The notes below the pieces were generated by a model. It was not told the DNA's origin. It ran no database searches and saw only the letters and a program-made list of their open reading frames with translations. Below are positions 1 through 6,554 of a stretch of DNA of 14,179 nt, piece after piece. Numbering within the stretch: the stretch's first letter is position 1; each line of letters starts with the position of its first letter. The stretch is from an uncultured Elusimicrobia bacterium (lineage in GTDB: Bacteria > Elusimicrobiota > Elusimicrobia > Elusimicrobiales > Elusimicrobiaceae), in NCBI GenBank assembly GCA_945483375.1, contig CALYRQ010000004.1:1-14179 (forward strand), in the 5' to 3' direction. The translations under genes and the position numbers were made by a program.

Positions 1-135
1 GGCCACGTCCATGGGCGTAATTTCATCGTTGCGGCCAAACGTCTTGAGTTCAAATGGCGTTTTCACTTTTTTAAGTTCAGCGAGCATATTCTGCCCCACC
101 ATACCGTTCACGCCGATAATTCCAACCGTTTTCAT
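1..135 (-). CDS. asd: Rossmann-fold dehydrogenase N-terminus, probably aspartate-semialdehyde dehydrogenase (partial)
   Basis: Only the first 45 codons are in the window; the gene runs off the left edge. The protein starts MKTVGIIGVNGMVGQNML, a beta strand followed by a GxxGxxG dinucleotide-binding loop (residues 8-14, GVNGMVG). The G-MVGQ-ML pattern and the following F-ELKTFG segment fit Asd better than DapB, the main alternative. Asd reduces aspartyl phosphate to aspartate semialdehyde with NADPH, which is the substrate of the DapA encoded just upstream. The ATG lies 2 bp after the dapA stop, and GGGAGA near the end of dapA can serve as its ribosome binding site, so the two are almost certainly cotranscribed. 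The catalytic Cys region is outside the window, so the assignment rests on the N-terminus and the neighbour. Confidence 0.68.
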   Translation of the reverse strand, partial: MKTVGIIGVNGMVGQNMLAELKKVKTPFELKTFGRNDEITPMDVA

Positions 136-137
136 CA

Positions 138-1031
138 CTAATCTCCCGAAATAAAAAATTCTTTGTTTGCGCGGGCTAGCAGCGCGTCGATTTTAGCCTT
201 GTTCTCTGCCGACACTTCCCCCAGCGGCAGACGGACGGTTTCCCCACCGAAGCCGATTTTGGAAAGCATATATTTCACGCACGTGGGATTCGTTTCCAAA
301 TAACACGCTTTAACCAGCGGATAAATCTCGGCAAATACGGCAAACGCTTCCGCCGGTTTGCCCTGCGTAAACAAATCGTAAATTTTCACAAACGCGGGGG
401 CGAACACGTTGGCCGCCGCGCTGATAATGCCGGAAGCGTTTAACGCCAAGTATTCCGGGAACAAATCGTCATTGCCGCACAGATAGCTTAAACGGCCGGC
501 GTATTTGACGGCGGTATCGGTTACGTGCGCCATGTCGTAATCGGACTCTTTAATCCCCGCCAACTGCGGTACGGCCGCCAACAATTCCGCTAGTACGGCG
601 CCGGAAATTTTAAGCCCGGTTCGGCCCGGAATGTGATACATAATAACCGGCGTTCCCAAAGCGGCGGCTTGTTTAAAATGCTCAATCAGCCCCGCGGGAT
701 TGGGTTTGTTGTAATACGGGGTGACGATAAGAACGCCGTCCGGGTTGAAGGATTGCACGGAGCGGATATTTTCAAGCGTGGACGCGGTGGCGTTCGTACC
801 CGCGCCGATAATAATTTTAACGCGTTTGTTTACGCGACGGGTGCAAAAACGTAAAATTTCGGTTTTTTCCGCCGCGGACAACGCGGGCGTTTCGGCCGTG
901 GTGCCCAAAAGCACCAGACCGTGCACGCCGGAAGAAAGCTGTGCGTCCAACAGGCGGCCCAGGGCAACGTAATCTACGGTGCCGGAAGGAGTCATAGGGG
1001 TGGCCAGAGCGGTATAAACTCCAGTAAACAT
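138..1031 (-). CDS. dapA: 4-hydroxy-tetrahydrodipicolinate synthase
   Basis: DapA condenses pyruvate with aspartate semialdehyde in the cytoplasm, the first committed step to diaminopimelate and lysine. The 297-residue length is normal for this TIM-barrel lyase family. Visible active-site residues match the E. coli numbering closely: T44-T45 in LGTTAE, Y106/Y107 in TPYYNKP, Y132 in MYHIPGRTG with R137 for substrate carboxylate binding, and the Schiff-base lysine K161 in GIKES. One small departure is GTTAE where GTTGE is usual. The start is supported by GGAGG four bases upstream of the ATG. It is the first gene of a minus-strand unit with the asd-like gene, transcribed from the divergent region shared with sppA. 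Related family members (N-acetylneuraminate lyase, KDG aldolase) are possible in principle, but the dap/asd context and the motifs favour DapA. Confidence 0.95.
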   Translation of the reverse strand: MFTGVYTALATPMTPSGTVDYVALGRLLDAQLSSGVHGLVLLGTTAETPALSAAEKTEILRFCTRRVNKRVKIIIGAGTNATASTLENIRSVQSFNPDGVLIVTPYYNKPNPAGLIEHFKQAAALGTPVIMYHIPGRTGLKISGAVLAELLAAVPQLAGIKESDYDMAHVTDTAVKYAGRLSYLCGNDDLFPEYLALNASGIISAAANVFAPAFVKIYDLFTQGKPAEAFAVFAEIYPLVKACYLETNPTCVKYMLSKIGFGGETVRLPLGEVSAENKAKIDALLARANKEFFISGD

Positions 1032-1062
1032 AAGGCCTCCAAATAAAAGTGGGATTGCTCAT

Positions 1063-1068
1063 ATTTTA
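1063..1068 (-). promoter_or_regulatory. Candidate extended -10 promoter for dapA
   Basis: Read on the minus strand this is TGG followed by TAAAAT, an extended -10 form (TGnTAnAAT-like). The predicted start of transcription is near 1056, about 25 bases before the dapA ATG. The -35 position at a 17-bp spacing reads TTAATT, a weak match. It forms the left half of the symmetric palindrome between dapA and sppA. Confidence 0.5.
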
Positions 1069-1082
1069 CCAATTTAAATTGG

Positions 1083-1088
1083 TATAAT
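1083..1088 (+). promoter_or_regulatory. Extended -10 promoter for sppA
   Basis: A consensus TATAAT preceded by TGG gives the extended form TGnTATAAT. The predicted transcription start is near 1095, about 26 bases before the sppA ATG. The -35 position has no good match, which is common with extended -10 promoters. A GAGAGG ribosome binding site lies between this element and the ATG. Confidence 0.6.
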
Positions 1089-1120
1089 TAAGTAACATTT
1101 TTAAGAGAGAGGAACCTTTC

Positions 1121-2305
1121 ATGTCCGAAACCGAAAACGATACCATTCTCCCCGCGGATACCGGCACCAGCCTGCCGCGCGAAAACTGGGAGAAAAAACT
1201 GATGGAACAGGAACACACCGCCCTGTTTTCCGACGCACAGGAAAACCCCGCCGAAGCGGCGCCCGGTGACGCGAAAAAAGAAACCGCTGACGCAAAAAAA
1301 CCGTCTTCCGGCCGCGGCCTGTGGGCATTTTTACTGCTGTTGACTTTTACCGTTTCCGCCTGTTGCGGGCTGTATTTGACCGTAAAACCCGTCCCGGTGT
1401 GCGAAAAAGAACAACCCGCCGTGCAAGAACCCGAAGAAGAATCCGCCTCCGCCAAACTGGCGGGCGCGCTTGCCAAATCCAAATCATCCAAGCCGGGCAT
1501 CGCCTGGATTAAAGTGCGCGGCGTCATCGCGCAGGACAATTCTTCCGGGCCGTTCTCCCGTCCCACGGGCGCGGGCGCGATCGCCAAAAAAATCCGCGAC
1601 GCGGCAGACGACAAAAACGTAAAAGCCATCGTGCTGGACATCAACTCCCCCGGCGGTACGGTTGCTTCCGTGCAAAACATCTACGGCGAACTTTTAAAAG
1701 CCAAAGACAACGGCAAAAAAATCGTGGCGCTGTTCCGCGACGTGGCGGCCTCCGGCGGTTTTTATATCGCCATGGCGGCGGATAAAATTGTAGCAGAACC
1801 CGGCACGATTACCGGCTCCGTGGGCGTGATTATGCAAACCAGCAACGTGGAAGGCCTTTTTGATAAAATCGGCGTAAAAGTAATGCCCATTACTTCCGGC
1901 AAATACAAAGACATGGGTTCCGCCTACCGCCCCATGACGGACGCCGAAAAAGCCATTTTGCAGGATATGGTAAACGATACGTACACGCAATTTTTCGCCG
2001 CTGTAAAAGCCGGACGCCCGGACGTTACTCCCGAAAACCTGACCGAATACACCGACGGCCGCGTATTTACGGGTCAACGCGCGTTTAACCTGGGCTTTAT
2101 CGACAAACTCGGCGGGGAAGAAGAAGCCCGCCTGCTGGCCGGGGAATTGGCGGGGCTCAAAGACCCCAAAGTCATCAACCAACGCCCTTCGGACGGACTG
2201 AGAGAACTGATTTTCTCGTTCGGCTCCAGCATGGAAAACCAGTCTTTGGCCAAGCAGCTGCAAAGCCTGGCTACGCCCAGCGTATCGTACCTGTGGGTAA
2301 ATTAA
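1121..2305 (+). CDS. sppA: Signal peptide peptidase SppA (family S49), membrane-anchored
   Basis: SppA degrades cleaved signal peptides in the cytoplasmic membrane. The 394-residue protein has a charged N-terminal cytoplasmic stretch (about residues 1-65), one transmembrane helix (about 67-88), an acidic linker, then one S49 domain (about 125-350). This is the short, single-domain SppA type rather than the 67-kDa E. coli type. Visible motifs are DINSPGG (173-179), the nucleophile S211 in AASGGFY, TGSVGVI (231-237) and the probable general-base lysine K263 in SGKYKDMGS, 52 residues after the Ser as in the B. subtilis enzyme. The start follows GAGAGG with eight bases spacing. A membrane protein gene follows 9 bp downstream and is probably cotranscribed. 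The N-terminal cytoplasmic tail is longer than in many short SppA proteins; I cannot say what it does. Confidence 0.92.
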   Translation: MSETENDTILPADTGTSLPRENWEKKLMEQEHTALFSDAQENPAEAAPGDAKKETADAKKPSSGRGLWAFLLLLTFTVSACCGLYLTVKPVPVCEKEQPAVQEPEEESASAKLAGALAKSKSSKPGIAWIKVRGVIAQDNSSGPFSRPTGAGAIAKKIRDAADDKNVKAIVLDINSPGGTVASVQNIYGELLKAKDNGKKIVALFRDVAASGGFYIAMAADKIVAEPGTITGSVGVIMQTSNVEGLFDKIGVKVMPITSGKYKDMGSAYRPMTDAEKAILQDMVNDTYTQFFAAVKAGRPDVTPENLTEYTDGRVFTGQRAFNLGFIDKLGGEEEARLLAGELAGLKDPKVINQRPSDGLRELIFSFGSSMENQSLAKQLQSLATPSVSYLWVN

Positions 2306-2314
2306 GGGGCCTCC

Positions 2315-2878
2315 ATGAACCTGCTTAAAACTTACTTTTTGTATATCAAAGACCCGCACCAAGCCGTACAAACCCTGTTTGAACGCCGCTCGTTCGCGCA
2401 CGCCTGTGCGGGCTACTTTGCGGCCACGCTCGGCTGGGTGCTGTTTTTTAACATCGGCGACGGTTTGTCCGTCCCCTCGTTGCTGTTCAAACTGCTGGCC
2501 GTGTTTGCGGCGGAGCTGACGGCGGGGTATTTTATCGCGTCGTTGTGCGGGTTATATTTGGATTTTTCCCGCATCAAAGCCTCCCCCGCACAGCTTTTTT
2601 GCCTCATCGGTTCGGCCGGGTTTATTAAAGGACTGCTGATTGCGTTTGCGCTGATATCGGCGGCCGTTCCGGAGGCCAAACTGTATTGGCTCTCGCCGCT
2701 TGCGTTGTTACTAACGTTCGCGCTCCAGCTGGGGTACCTTACCCGTTCGCTGATGCGCGCGGGCAACGTCGGCGCGGGCAAAGCCCTCGGCGGCTGGCTG
2801 TTTGGATTTGTGCCCGTTTGCGCGGCGCTGGCCTTGGGCGGCGTATTTTTTGTCTGGACGGTCAGCCTGCTGTTCTAA
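2315..2878 (+). CDS. Five-helix membrane protein, weakly Yip1-like
   Basis: The 187-residue protein is almost wholly hydrophobic, with about five predicted transmembrane helices (roughly residues 29-47, 55-81, 95-117, 124-143 and 158-185). The short N-terminal amphipathic stretch, with KDPHQAVQTLFER at about 12-24, followed by a helical bundle resembles bacterial Yip1-domain proteins, but that is pattern resemblance only. No catalytic motif is visible. It starts 9 bp after the sppA stop with AAGGGG as ribosome binding site, overlapping the sppA stop region, so it is probably in the same transcript and may act in the same membrane context. A strong terminator follows. Function unknown. Confidence 0.8.
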   Translation: MNLLKTYFLYIKDPHQAVQTLFERRSFAHACAGYFAATLGWVLFFNIGDGLSVPSLLFKLLAVFAAELTAGYFIASLCGLYLDFSRIKASPAQLFCLIGSAGFIKGLLIAFALISAAVPEAKLYWLSPLALLLTFALQLGYLTRSLMRAGNVGAGKALGGWLFGFVPVCAALALGGVFFVWTVSLLF

Positions 2879-2898
2879 CGGATAAAACCTCTCTTTGC

Positions 2899-2934
2899 GC
2901 CGCGGAGTTTTTTACTTCGCGGCTTTTTTATTTT
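2899..2934 (+). terminator. Intrinsic terminator of the sppA unit
   Basis: A 10-bp GC-rich stem (2899-2908 with 2914-2923, one G-T pair) has a TTTTT loop and is followed by TTTTTT and a further T-rich stretch. It lies 21 bp past the stop of the membrane protein gene. Confidence 0.85.
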
Positions 2935-2976
2935 AGGACCGCGGACCTATCCATCTCTGGGGCCAAAGACCCTGGT

Positions 2977-2998
2977 GTAAAACGGACCCGTTTTTTAC
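2977..2998. repeat. Small inverted repeat overlapping the protease promoter
   Basis: GTAAAACG and CGTTTTTTAC form an imperfect inverted repeat around GACC, with two extra T bases in the right arm. Its right end overlaps the candidate TACAAT -10 at 2996-3001, so it could be an operator or a hairpin in DNA. No matching second copy is visible in this window. Confidence 0.35.
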
Positions 2999-3001
2999 AA
3001 T
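2996..3001 (+). promoter_or_regulatory. Candidate -10 element for the protease pair, close to the ATG
   Basis: TACAAT ends seven bases before the ATG at 3008, so transcription would begin at or next to the start codon. No Shine-Dalgarno is present between it and the ATG, unlike most other genes here. The -35 position (2973-2978) reads TGGTGT, a poor match. This fits a leaderless mRNA, but the promoter call itself is tentative. Confidence 0.35.
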
Positions 3002-3007
3002 AATTAT

Positions 3008-4147
3008 ATGATGAAACTTTATTCCGGCGTAATCGGTATTGTATTCACGTTTGCGGCGCTTCCCGCAAGCGCGCAGGTTCCGGCCGTTCTAAAAAACCTG
3101 CCGCGCGTGAGCGCCCAAATAGACCGGGCCGCCGTGGCCGCCGCCCTGCGTCCGCAGCCGCTGTGCGCCGTCATACCGCTTTTAAAAACAGGACACGCCC
3201 CTCTGTTGCCCCTGCCGGCCCCGATTCCGGCCGATATCCGCAGTTCCGTTTTTACCGTACAGGCTACGCCCGAATCCAAATACAAAGGAAGCGCGTTTGC
3301 CGTGAATATTGACGGCCGCGTGTGGGGCGTAACCGCCCGGCACGTGATGGACGACATCAACCATACGCCGTACATGACGTTCCCCGGCGAAAACGGCGAC
3401 CCCGTCACGCTGGAGGCCAAGCCTTCCAAAGAAGGCAGTGTGGCAGGAGCAGACCTGGCGTTATTTGAAATCCCGCCGCAGGCGCTGCCATATCTCCGGC
3501 CGCTGGAACTGGAGGACGAACTCCCCGCCGCCCACAGCGTACTTTCTTCAAGCGGCTTTGCACGCGGAAACTTTTTATCCCAGCCCGCGCGGGAAGTGCT
3601 GTTTGCCAGCCGGCACCGCATTTTAACCAAATATGTCCCGCCAAACGCGCCGATGAACGGTTATTGCGGGGCCCCGTTGTTACAAAACGGAAAAGTAGCG
3701 GGCGTGCATATCGGAAGTTTATTGGCCGACAAACACCAATCGGCCGAGTGGTTTTCCGGCACGCTCAGCCAGTTTAACGCCAAAGCGCACGATTTAAGCA
3801 TCGCCGTTCCCGCCTTTTGGCTGCGCGCGCTGGCGCGCCAGGCAAGCGGCGCGTACTCCCCGCAGGAAGGCATCCCGCTTGTATTTAACGGTCTGCAAAT
3901 TATGCGTCTGCAGCCGACGGACACCATCGGATTTATCATGCAGCTTCGCAACGGGCGCGTAGTAAAAACACTGCCGCGCTACCCGTTTATGGATTTTGCC
4001 CATTTAGAAACATTTTTTGACGTACACCCGGGGGATTCGTTCCGCCTTGAAATACAGTCCGGCAGCCGGATTTACCCTGCCCGCCGAACCTACTGGTACG
4101 AATGGACCGCGGGCGAAAATAACATCACCCAAACAATTCGGAAATGA
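3008..4147 (+). CDS. Secreted chymotrypsin-fold protease with Cys nucleophile (paralogue 1)
   Basis: The 379-residue protein begins with a Sec signal peptide (MMKLYSG, hydrophobic to about residue 18, predicted cleavage ASA|Q after A22). A Pro/Ala-rich segment (23-78) precedes a trypsin-like domain at about 80-278. The triad reads H112 in WGVTARHV, D149 in GADLALFEIP, and C220 in GYCGAPLL, where trypsin-family enzymes have GDSGGP or GNSGGP. GVHIGS (232-237) lies where glutamyl endopeptidases and viral 3C proteases carry the His that reads a P1 Glu or Gln. A C-terminal region (about 288-379) is shared with the next gene and holds DFAHLET (329-335); I do not recognise it. The ATG at 3008 lacks a ribosome binding site, but the signal peptide supports the 5' end (ATG 3008 or 3011). 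The stop overlaps the next start as ATGA. It is either an active Cys protease or an inactive relative; location is periplasm or outside. Confidence 0.82.
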   Translation: MMKLYSGVIGIVFTFAALPASAQVPAVLKNLPRVSAQIDRAAVAAALRPQPLCAVIPLLKTGHAPLLPLPAPIPADIRSSVFTVQATPESKYKGSAFAVNIDGRVWGVTARHVMDDINHTPYMTFPGENGDPVTLEAKPSKEGSVAGADLALFEIPPQALPYLRPLELEDELPAAHSVLSSSGFARGNFLSQPAREVLFASRHRILTKYVPPNAPMNGYCGAPLLQNGKVAGVHIGSLLADKHQSAEWFSGTLSQFNAKAHDLSIAVPAFWLRALARQASGAYSPQEGIPLVFNGLQIMRLQPTDTIGFIMQLRNGRVVKTLPRYPFMDFAHLETFFDVHPGDSFRLEIQSGSRIYPARRTYWYEWTAGENNITQTIRK

Positions 4148-5292
4148 ACAAATACTTATTTTTACCACTTGCCGTTTTATGTATTTACGCAACGGCCCCT
4201 GCTGAAGCACAGCCCCGTTTGCCGCGTATTCCCTCCAACCTGGTAAATACGCAGAAGCTAATCAAAAACATCAAAATTCCCCATATCCCTATTCCTTCTA
4301 TCCGGCCCCACACGCTGCCGCCGGTCATCCAGCACCTGGCCCATACGCCCGAAATCGCCGTGAAAGAAACCGCGCTTGGCCTGCAAGCCCCTATCCGCGC
4401 CACCGTACTGCCCCTGCGGGAAACCGTATCCGAGTTTGCCGGGCTTGCGGAGCCGTTTACCGCTACGTCTTTTGTGATAGCAGAAGAACTTGAAGGGAAA
4501 AAGTACCTGTGGGGCGTAACCGCCGCGCATATCGCGCGCCTTATGAGCGCTTACCCCGCCGTATGGCTGGAAGATTACGCGCCGTTCCCCGTGGAATTTG
4601 CCGCCATCGGCAACGCCGGTATGCTTGATTTGGCGCTGTTTCAGCTCCCCGAAGACTGGCCGCACGACATTCCTGCGCTCAAACTGTCCGGGGAAACACC
4701 AAAACCGGGAGAAAAAACATATTCGTTTGGATTTTTTAATAACGATTTTTTCCTGGTTCCCCACCGCGAAATAAAAGAAGTAACACCAAACCGTTTGATT
4801 ACGTCTTTGGAATTTAACACTACCGAACGCGGCGGCGCCTGCGGCGGACCCATTTTAAACCAACAGGGCGAAGTGGTGGGCGTGCACATTGGAAGTTCGG
4901 ACTCTAAAAAGATCAGCTTTGCCGTTCCGGCGGCGGAAATCAGACGGATGTTGCAGGCGTACCATAACAAAGGCCAAAGCTTACAACCTCTTCTGTTTAA
5001 CGGGCAAAAAATCGGAGAGCTAAACGTTAACGAAAGTATCGCGCGCATCCGTACCGTTACCGACGGATATATCACCGGCGATTTCGTTACCTATCACCAG
5101 GAGAAAGACGTTGATTACGCCCATCTGGAAACCTTATCCCCGGACGCCGACCCCGATGAAGTGCATATTTTTATCAGCCACCAGATGTTTTCATATACGG
5201 ACAAAACCGAGAAAGATTTTTTCATACAGCTGACCTATAATGTCGCCTCGGGTAAAACCACCCGCAAAATTATTTCGCATCTTCCCTATTAA
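4144..5292 (+). CDS. Secreted chymotrypsin-fold protease with Cys nucleophile (paralogue 2)
   Basis: The 382-residue protein is a diverged paralogue of the preceding one. It has a signal peptide (hydrophobic 5-18, predicted cleavage AEA|Q after A22), a Pro/His/Ile-rich stretch (about 27-70) and a trypsin-like domain at about 95-270. The triad reads H129 in WGVTAAHI, D162 in LDLALF, and C233 in GGACGGPI, again Cys for Ser. Here the surrounding G-A-C-G-G-P is a full match to the family motif apart from the nucleophile. GVHIGS (246-251) follows 13-18 residues later. The C-terminal domain (about 283-382) aligns with the first protein through LLFNG (283-287) and DYAHLET (324-330). The ATG overlaps the upstream TGA by four bases, pointing to translational coupling and matched production. 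A bidirectional terminator lies just past the stop. Substrate is unknown. Confidence 0.83.
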   Translation: MNKYLFLPLAVLCIYATAPAEAQPRLPRIPSNLVNTQKLIKNIKIPHIPIPSIRPHTLPPVIQHLAHTPEIAVKETALGLQAPIRATVLPLRETVSEFAGLAEPFTATSFVIAEELEGKKYLWGVTAAHIARLMSAYPAVWLEDYAPFPVEFAAIGNAGMLDLALFQLPEDWPHDIPALKLSGETPKPGEKTYSFGFFNNDFFLVPHREIKEVTPNRLITSLEFNTTERGGACGGPILNQQGEVVGVHIGSSDSKKISFAVPAAEIRRMLQAYHNKGQSLQPLLFNGQKIGELNVNESIARIRTVTDGYITGDFVTYHQEKDVDYAHLETLSPDADPDEVHIFISHQMFSYTDKTEKDFFIQLTYNVASGKTTRKIISHLPY

Positions 5293-5296
5293 CACA

Positions 5297-5327
5297 AAAA
5301 CGTCCCCTATACAACAGGGGACGTTTT
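5297..5327. terminator. Bidirectional terminator between converging genes
   Basis: A perfect 12-bp stem (5297-5308 with 5316-5327) has a 7-nt loop and A and T runs at its two ends, so it can end transcription from both sides. It sits between the second protease gene and the convergent Sel1-repeat gene. Confidence 0.88.
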
Positions 5328-5347
5328 GATATATTCAAAAACAAACT

Positions 5348-6478
5348 TTAATTCAGCGTGTCGAGCAGCGCCTGCGCGTCCCGGCTGCCGTTTTGCGCGG
5401 CTTTTTTCAACCATTCCGTACCCGCTTTTTTGTCGGCCGCCACGCCCAGCCCTTTTACGTAAATCTGCCCCAGTACATACTGCGCGGAAACATGTTCCCG
5501 CTCCGCCGCATCCCGGAAAAATTTAACGGCCAGCGGCACGGAACGCTCCGTTCCCTGGCCCTGCATCAACATAAAGCCCGTCATATACTGCGCCTGCGGA
5601 TAACCGCCCGACGCGGCGTTGGAAAACCAGGCAAACGCGTCTTGATAATTGGGAGGGTCGGCCTTGTACGCCGTTTCTCCCAACGCGTATTGGGCCGCCG
5701 GATACGCTTTTTGGGCGGCTTGGGCCAGCAGCTCATCCGCTTTGACGGGATTCTGTTCCACCCCCGCCCCGGCACGGTACATCTCCGAAAGTTCATATGC
5801 CGCCTGCGGCAAATGGTTTTCTTCCCAGGCCAGCGTCAAAAGGCGGGTGGCTTCTTCGTTACCGGTTAAAACAGGCCGTCCGGCGCGGTACACGCGCCCG
5901 GCGCGCAACCGCGCTTCGCCGTCACCCGCGCGGGCGGCGGCTAAATCTTCTTCCAACTCTTTCACTTGCGCGTATAATTCTGGCTGTTCTGCGCGCGCAC
6001 GAGCCAGCACGGCGACCGAAGCAGCATCCCCGTTCTGCGCCGCCAAAAACCGCCAAAACAACGCTTCCCCCGCATGCTTGGGCACGCCGCCAAGGCCTTC
6101 TTCGTAAAACCGGGCCAACTCGCGCTGGGCGCGCGGTTCGTCCGCCTGGGCGGCAAGCTGTAAATAGGTCAGGGCTTCTTCTTCGTCCCGCGGCAAAACA
6201 TCTCCCGTCAAATAAAGTTCCGCCAGTTCATATGCGGCCGCAGCGTCCCCCGCCGCAGCGGCCTGACGATACCACTCGGCGGCTTCCGCGCCGTTTTGTT
6301 TGACGCCTTCTCCGCGTTTAAAAAGGTCCGCCGTGCGCACGGCGGCCTGCATATCGCCGTTTTGCGCCAGCGCCAGTTCCCGGGAGAATGTTTTTTCCTC
6401 CGGGGTTTGATAAAAAACAAACCAGTAAATACCGCAAAAAGCCGCTAAAAACAAACCCAGTTTTAAAACCGTTTTCAT
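5348..6478 (-). CDS. Sel1-like repeat (TPR-type) protein with N-terminal membrane anchor
   Basis: The 376-residue protein has one N-terminal hydrophobic helix (about residues 5-23, after MKTV) that is either an uncleaved anchor or a signal peptide, followed by about eight Sel1-type helical repeats of 34-37 residues across about 44-366. Typical repeat elements are seen, such as AEWYRQAAAAGD (67-78), LTYLQLAAQAD (about 103-113) and WLKKAAQNGS near the end. One stretch (about 151-186) is degenerate and more coil-like. Sel1 repeats form protein-binding scaffolds, and in bacteria they are found in cell-envelope and signalling adaptors; the partner here is unknown. AGGGA lies about seven bases before the ATG. 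It is transcribed alone, converging on the protease pair and separated from the prohibitin gene by that gene's terminator, within which a TATAAT provides a candidate promoter. Confidence 0.88.
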   Translation of the reverse strand: MKTVLKLGLFLAAFCGIYWFVFYQTPEEKTFSRELALAQNGDMQAAVRTADLFKRGEGVKQNGAEAAEWYRQAAAAGDAAAAYELAELYLTGDVLPRDEEEALTYLQLAAQADEPRAQRELARFYEEGLGGVPKHAGEALFWRFLAAQNGDAASVAVLARARAEQPELYAQVKELEEDLAAARAGDGEARLRAGRVYRAGRPVLTGNEEATRLLTLAWEENHLPQAAYELSEMYRAGAGVEQNPVKADELLAQAAQKAYPAAQYALGETAYKADPPNYQDAFAWFSNAASGGYPQAQYMTGFMLMQGQGTERSVPLAVKFFRDAAEREHVSAQYVLGQIYVKGLGVAADKKAGTEWLKKAAQNGSRDAQALLDTLN

Positions 6479-6499
6479 GTAACATTCCCTAGATAAAAA

Positions 6500-6528
6500 A
6501 ATGGAAGAGAGCCGTGCTCTCTTCCATT
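6500..6528 (-). terminator. Intrinsic terminator of the prohibitin gene
   Basis: A perfect 13-bp stem (6500-6512 with 6516-6528) with a 3-nt loop is followed, on the minus strand, by a run of T residues (complement of 6494-6500). A smaller CCCG/CGGG hairpin at about 6543-6553 followed by ATTTTT, just past the prohibitin stop, may act as a first, weaker terminator. Confidence 0.88.
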
Positions 6529-6531
6529 ATA
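6526..6531 (-). promoter_or_regulatory. Candidate -10 for the Sel1-repeat gene, inside the upstream terminator
   Basis: On the minus strand this reads TATAAT, preceded by AAAGG. Transcription would start near 6519, inside the first arm of the terminator hairpin as read on the minus strand, so the new RNA would lack most of that arm and escape termination. No good -35 is seen, so the promoter is tentative. Confidence 0.4.
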
Positions 6532-6554
6532 CCTTTAAAAATCCCGAAGCGGGT

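Larger units (their letters stand above)
1063..1088. promoter_or_regulatory. Palindrome joining divergent dapA and sppA promoters
   Basis: The core TACCAATTTAAATTGGTA (1067-1084) is a perfect 18-bp palindrome. Symmetry continues to 1063 and 1088 with a single mismatched pair (1066/1085). The two outer edges are the -10 elements of the two divergent promoters, so the centre sits upstream of both. It could be an operator for a dimeric repressor or simply the result of two back-to-back extended -10 promoters. Sequence alone does not decide. Confidence 0.55.

Noticed and set aside
1694..2401. 235-codon open frame on the minus strand
   Set aside because: It is antisense to sppA, which is well supported by motifs and its promoter and ribosome site. 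No ribosome site or domain supports the shadow.
3008..5292. HtrA/DegP-type serine proteases
   Set aside because: Signal peptide and trypsin fold would fit, but no GNSGGP with Ser is present and no PDZ-domain pattern (such as GLGV or a carboxylate-binding loop) is seen in the C-terminal region.
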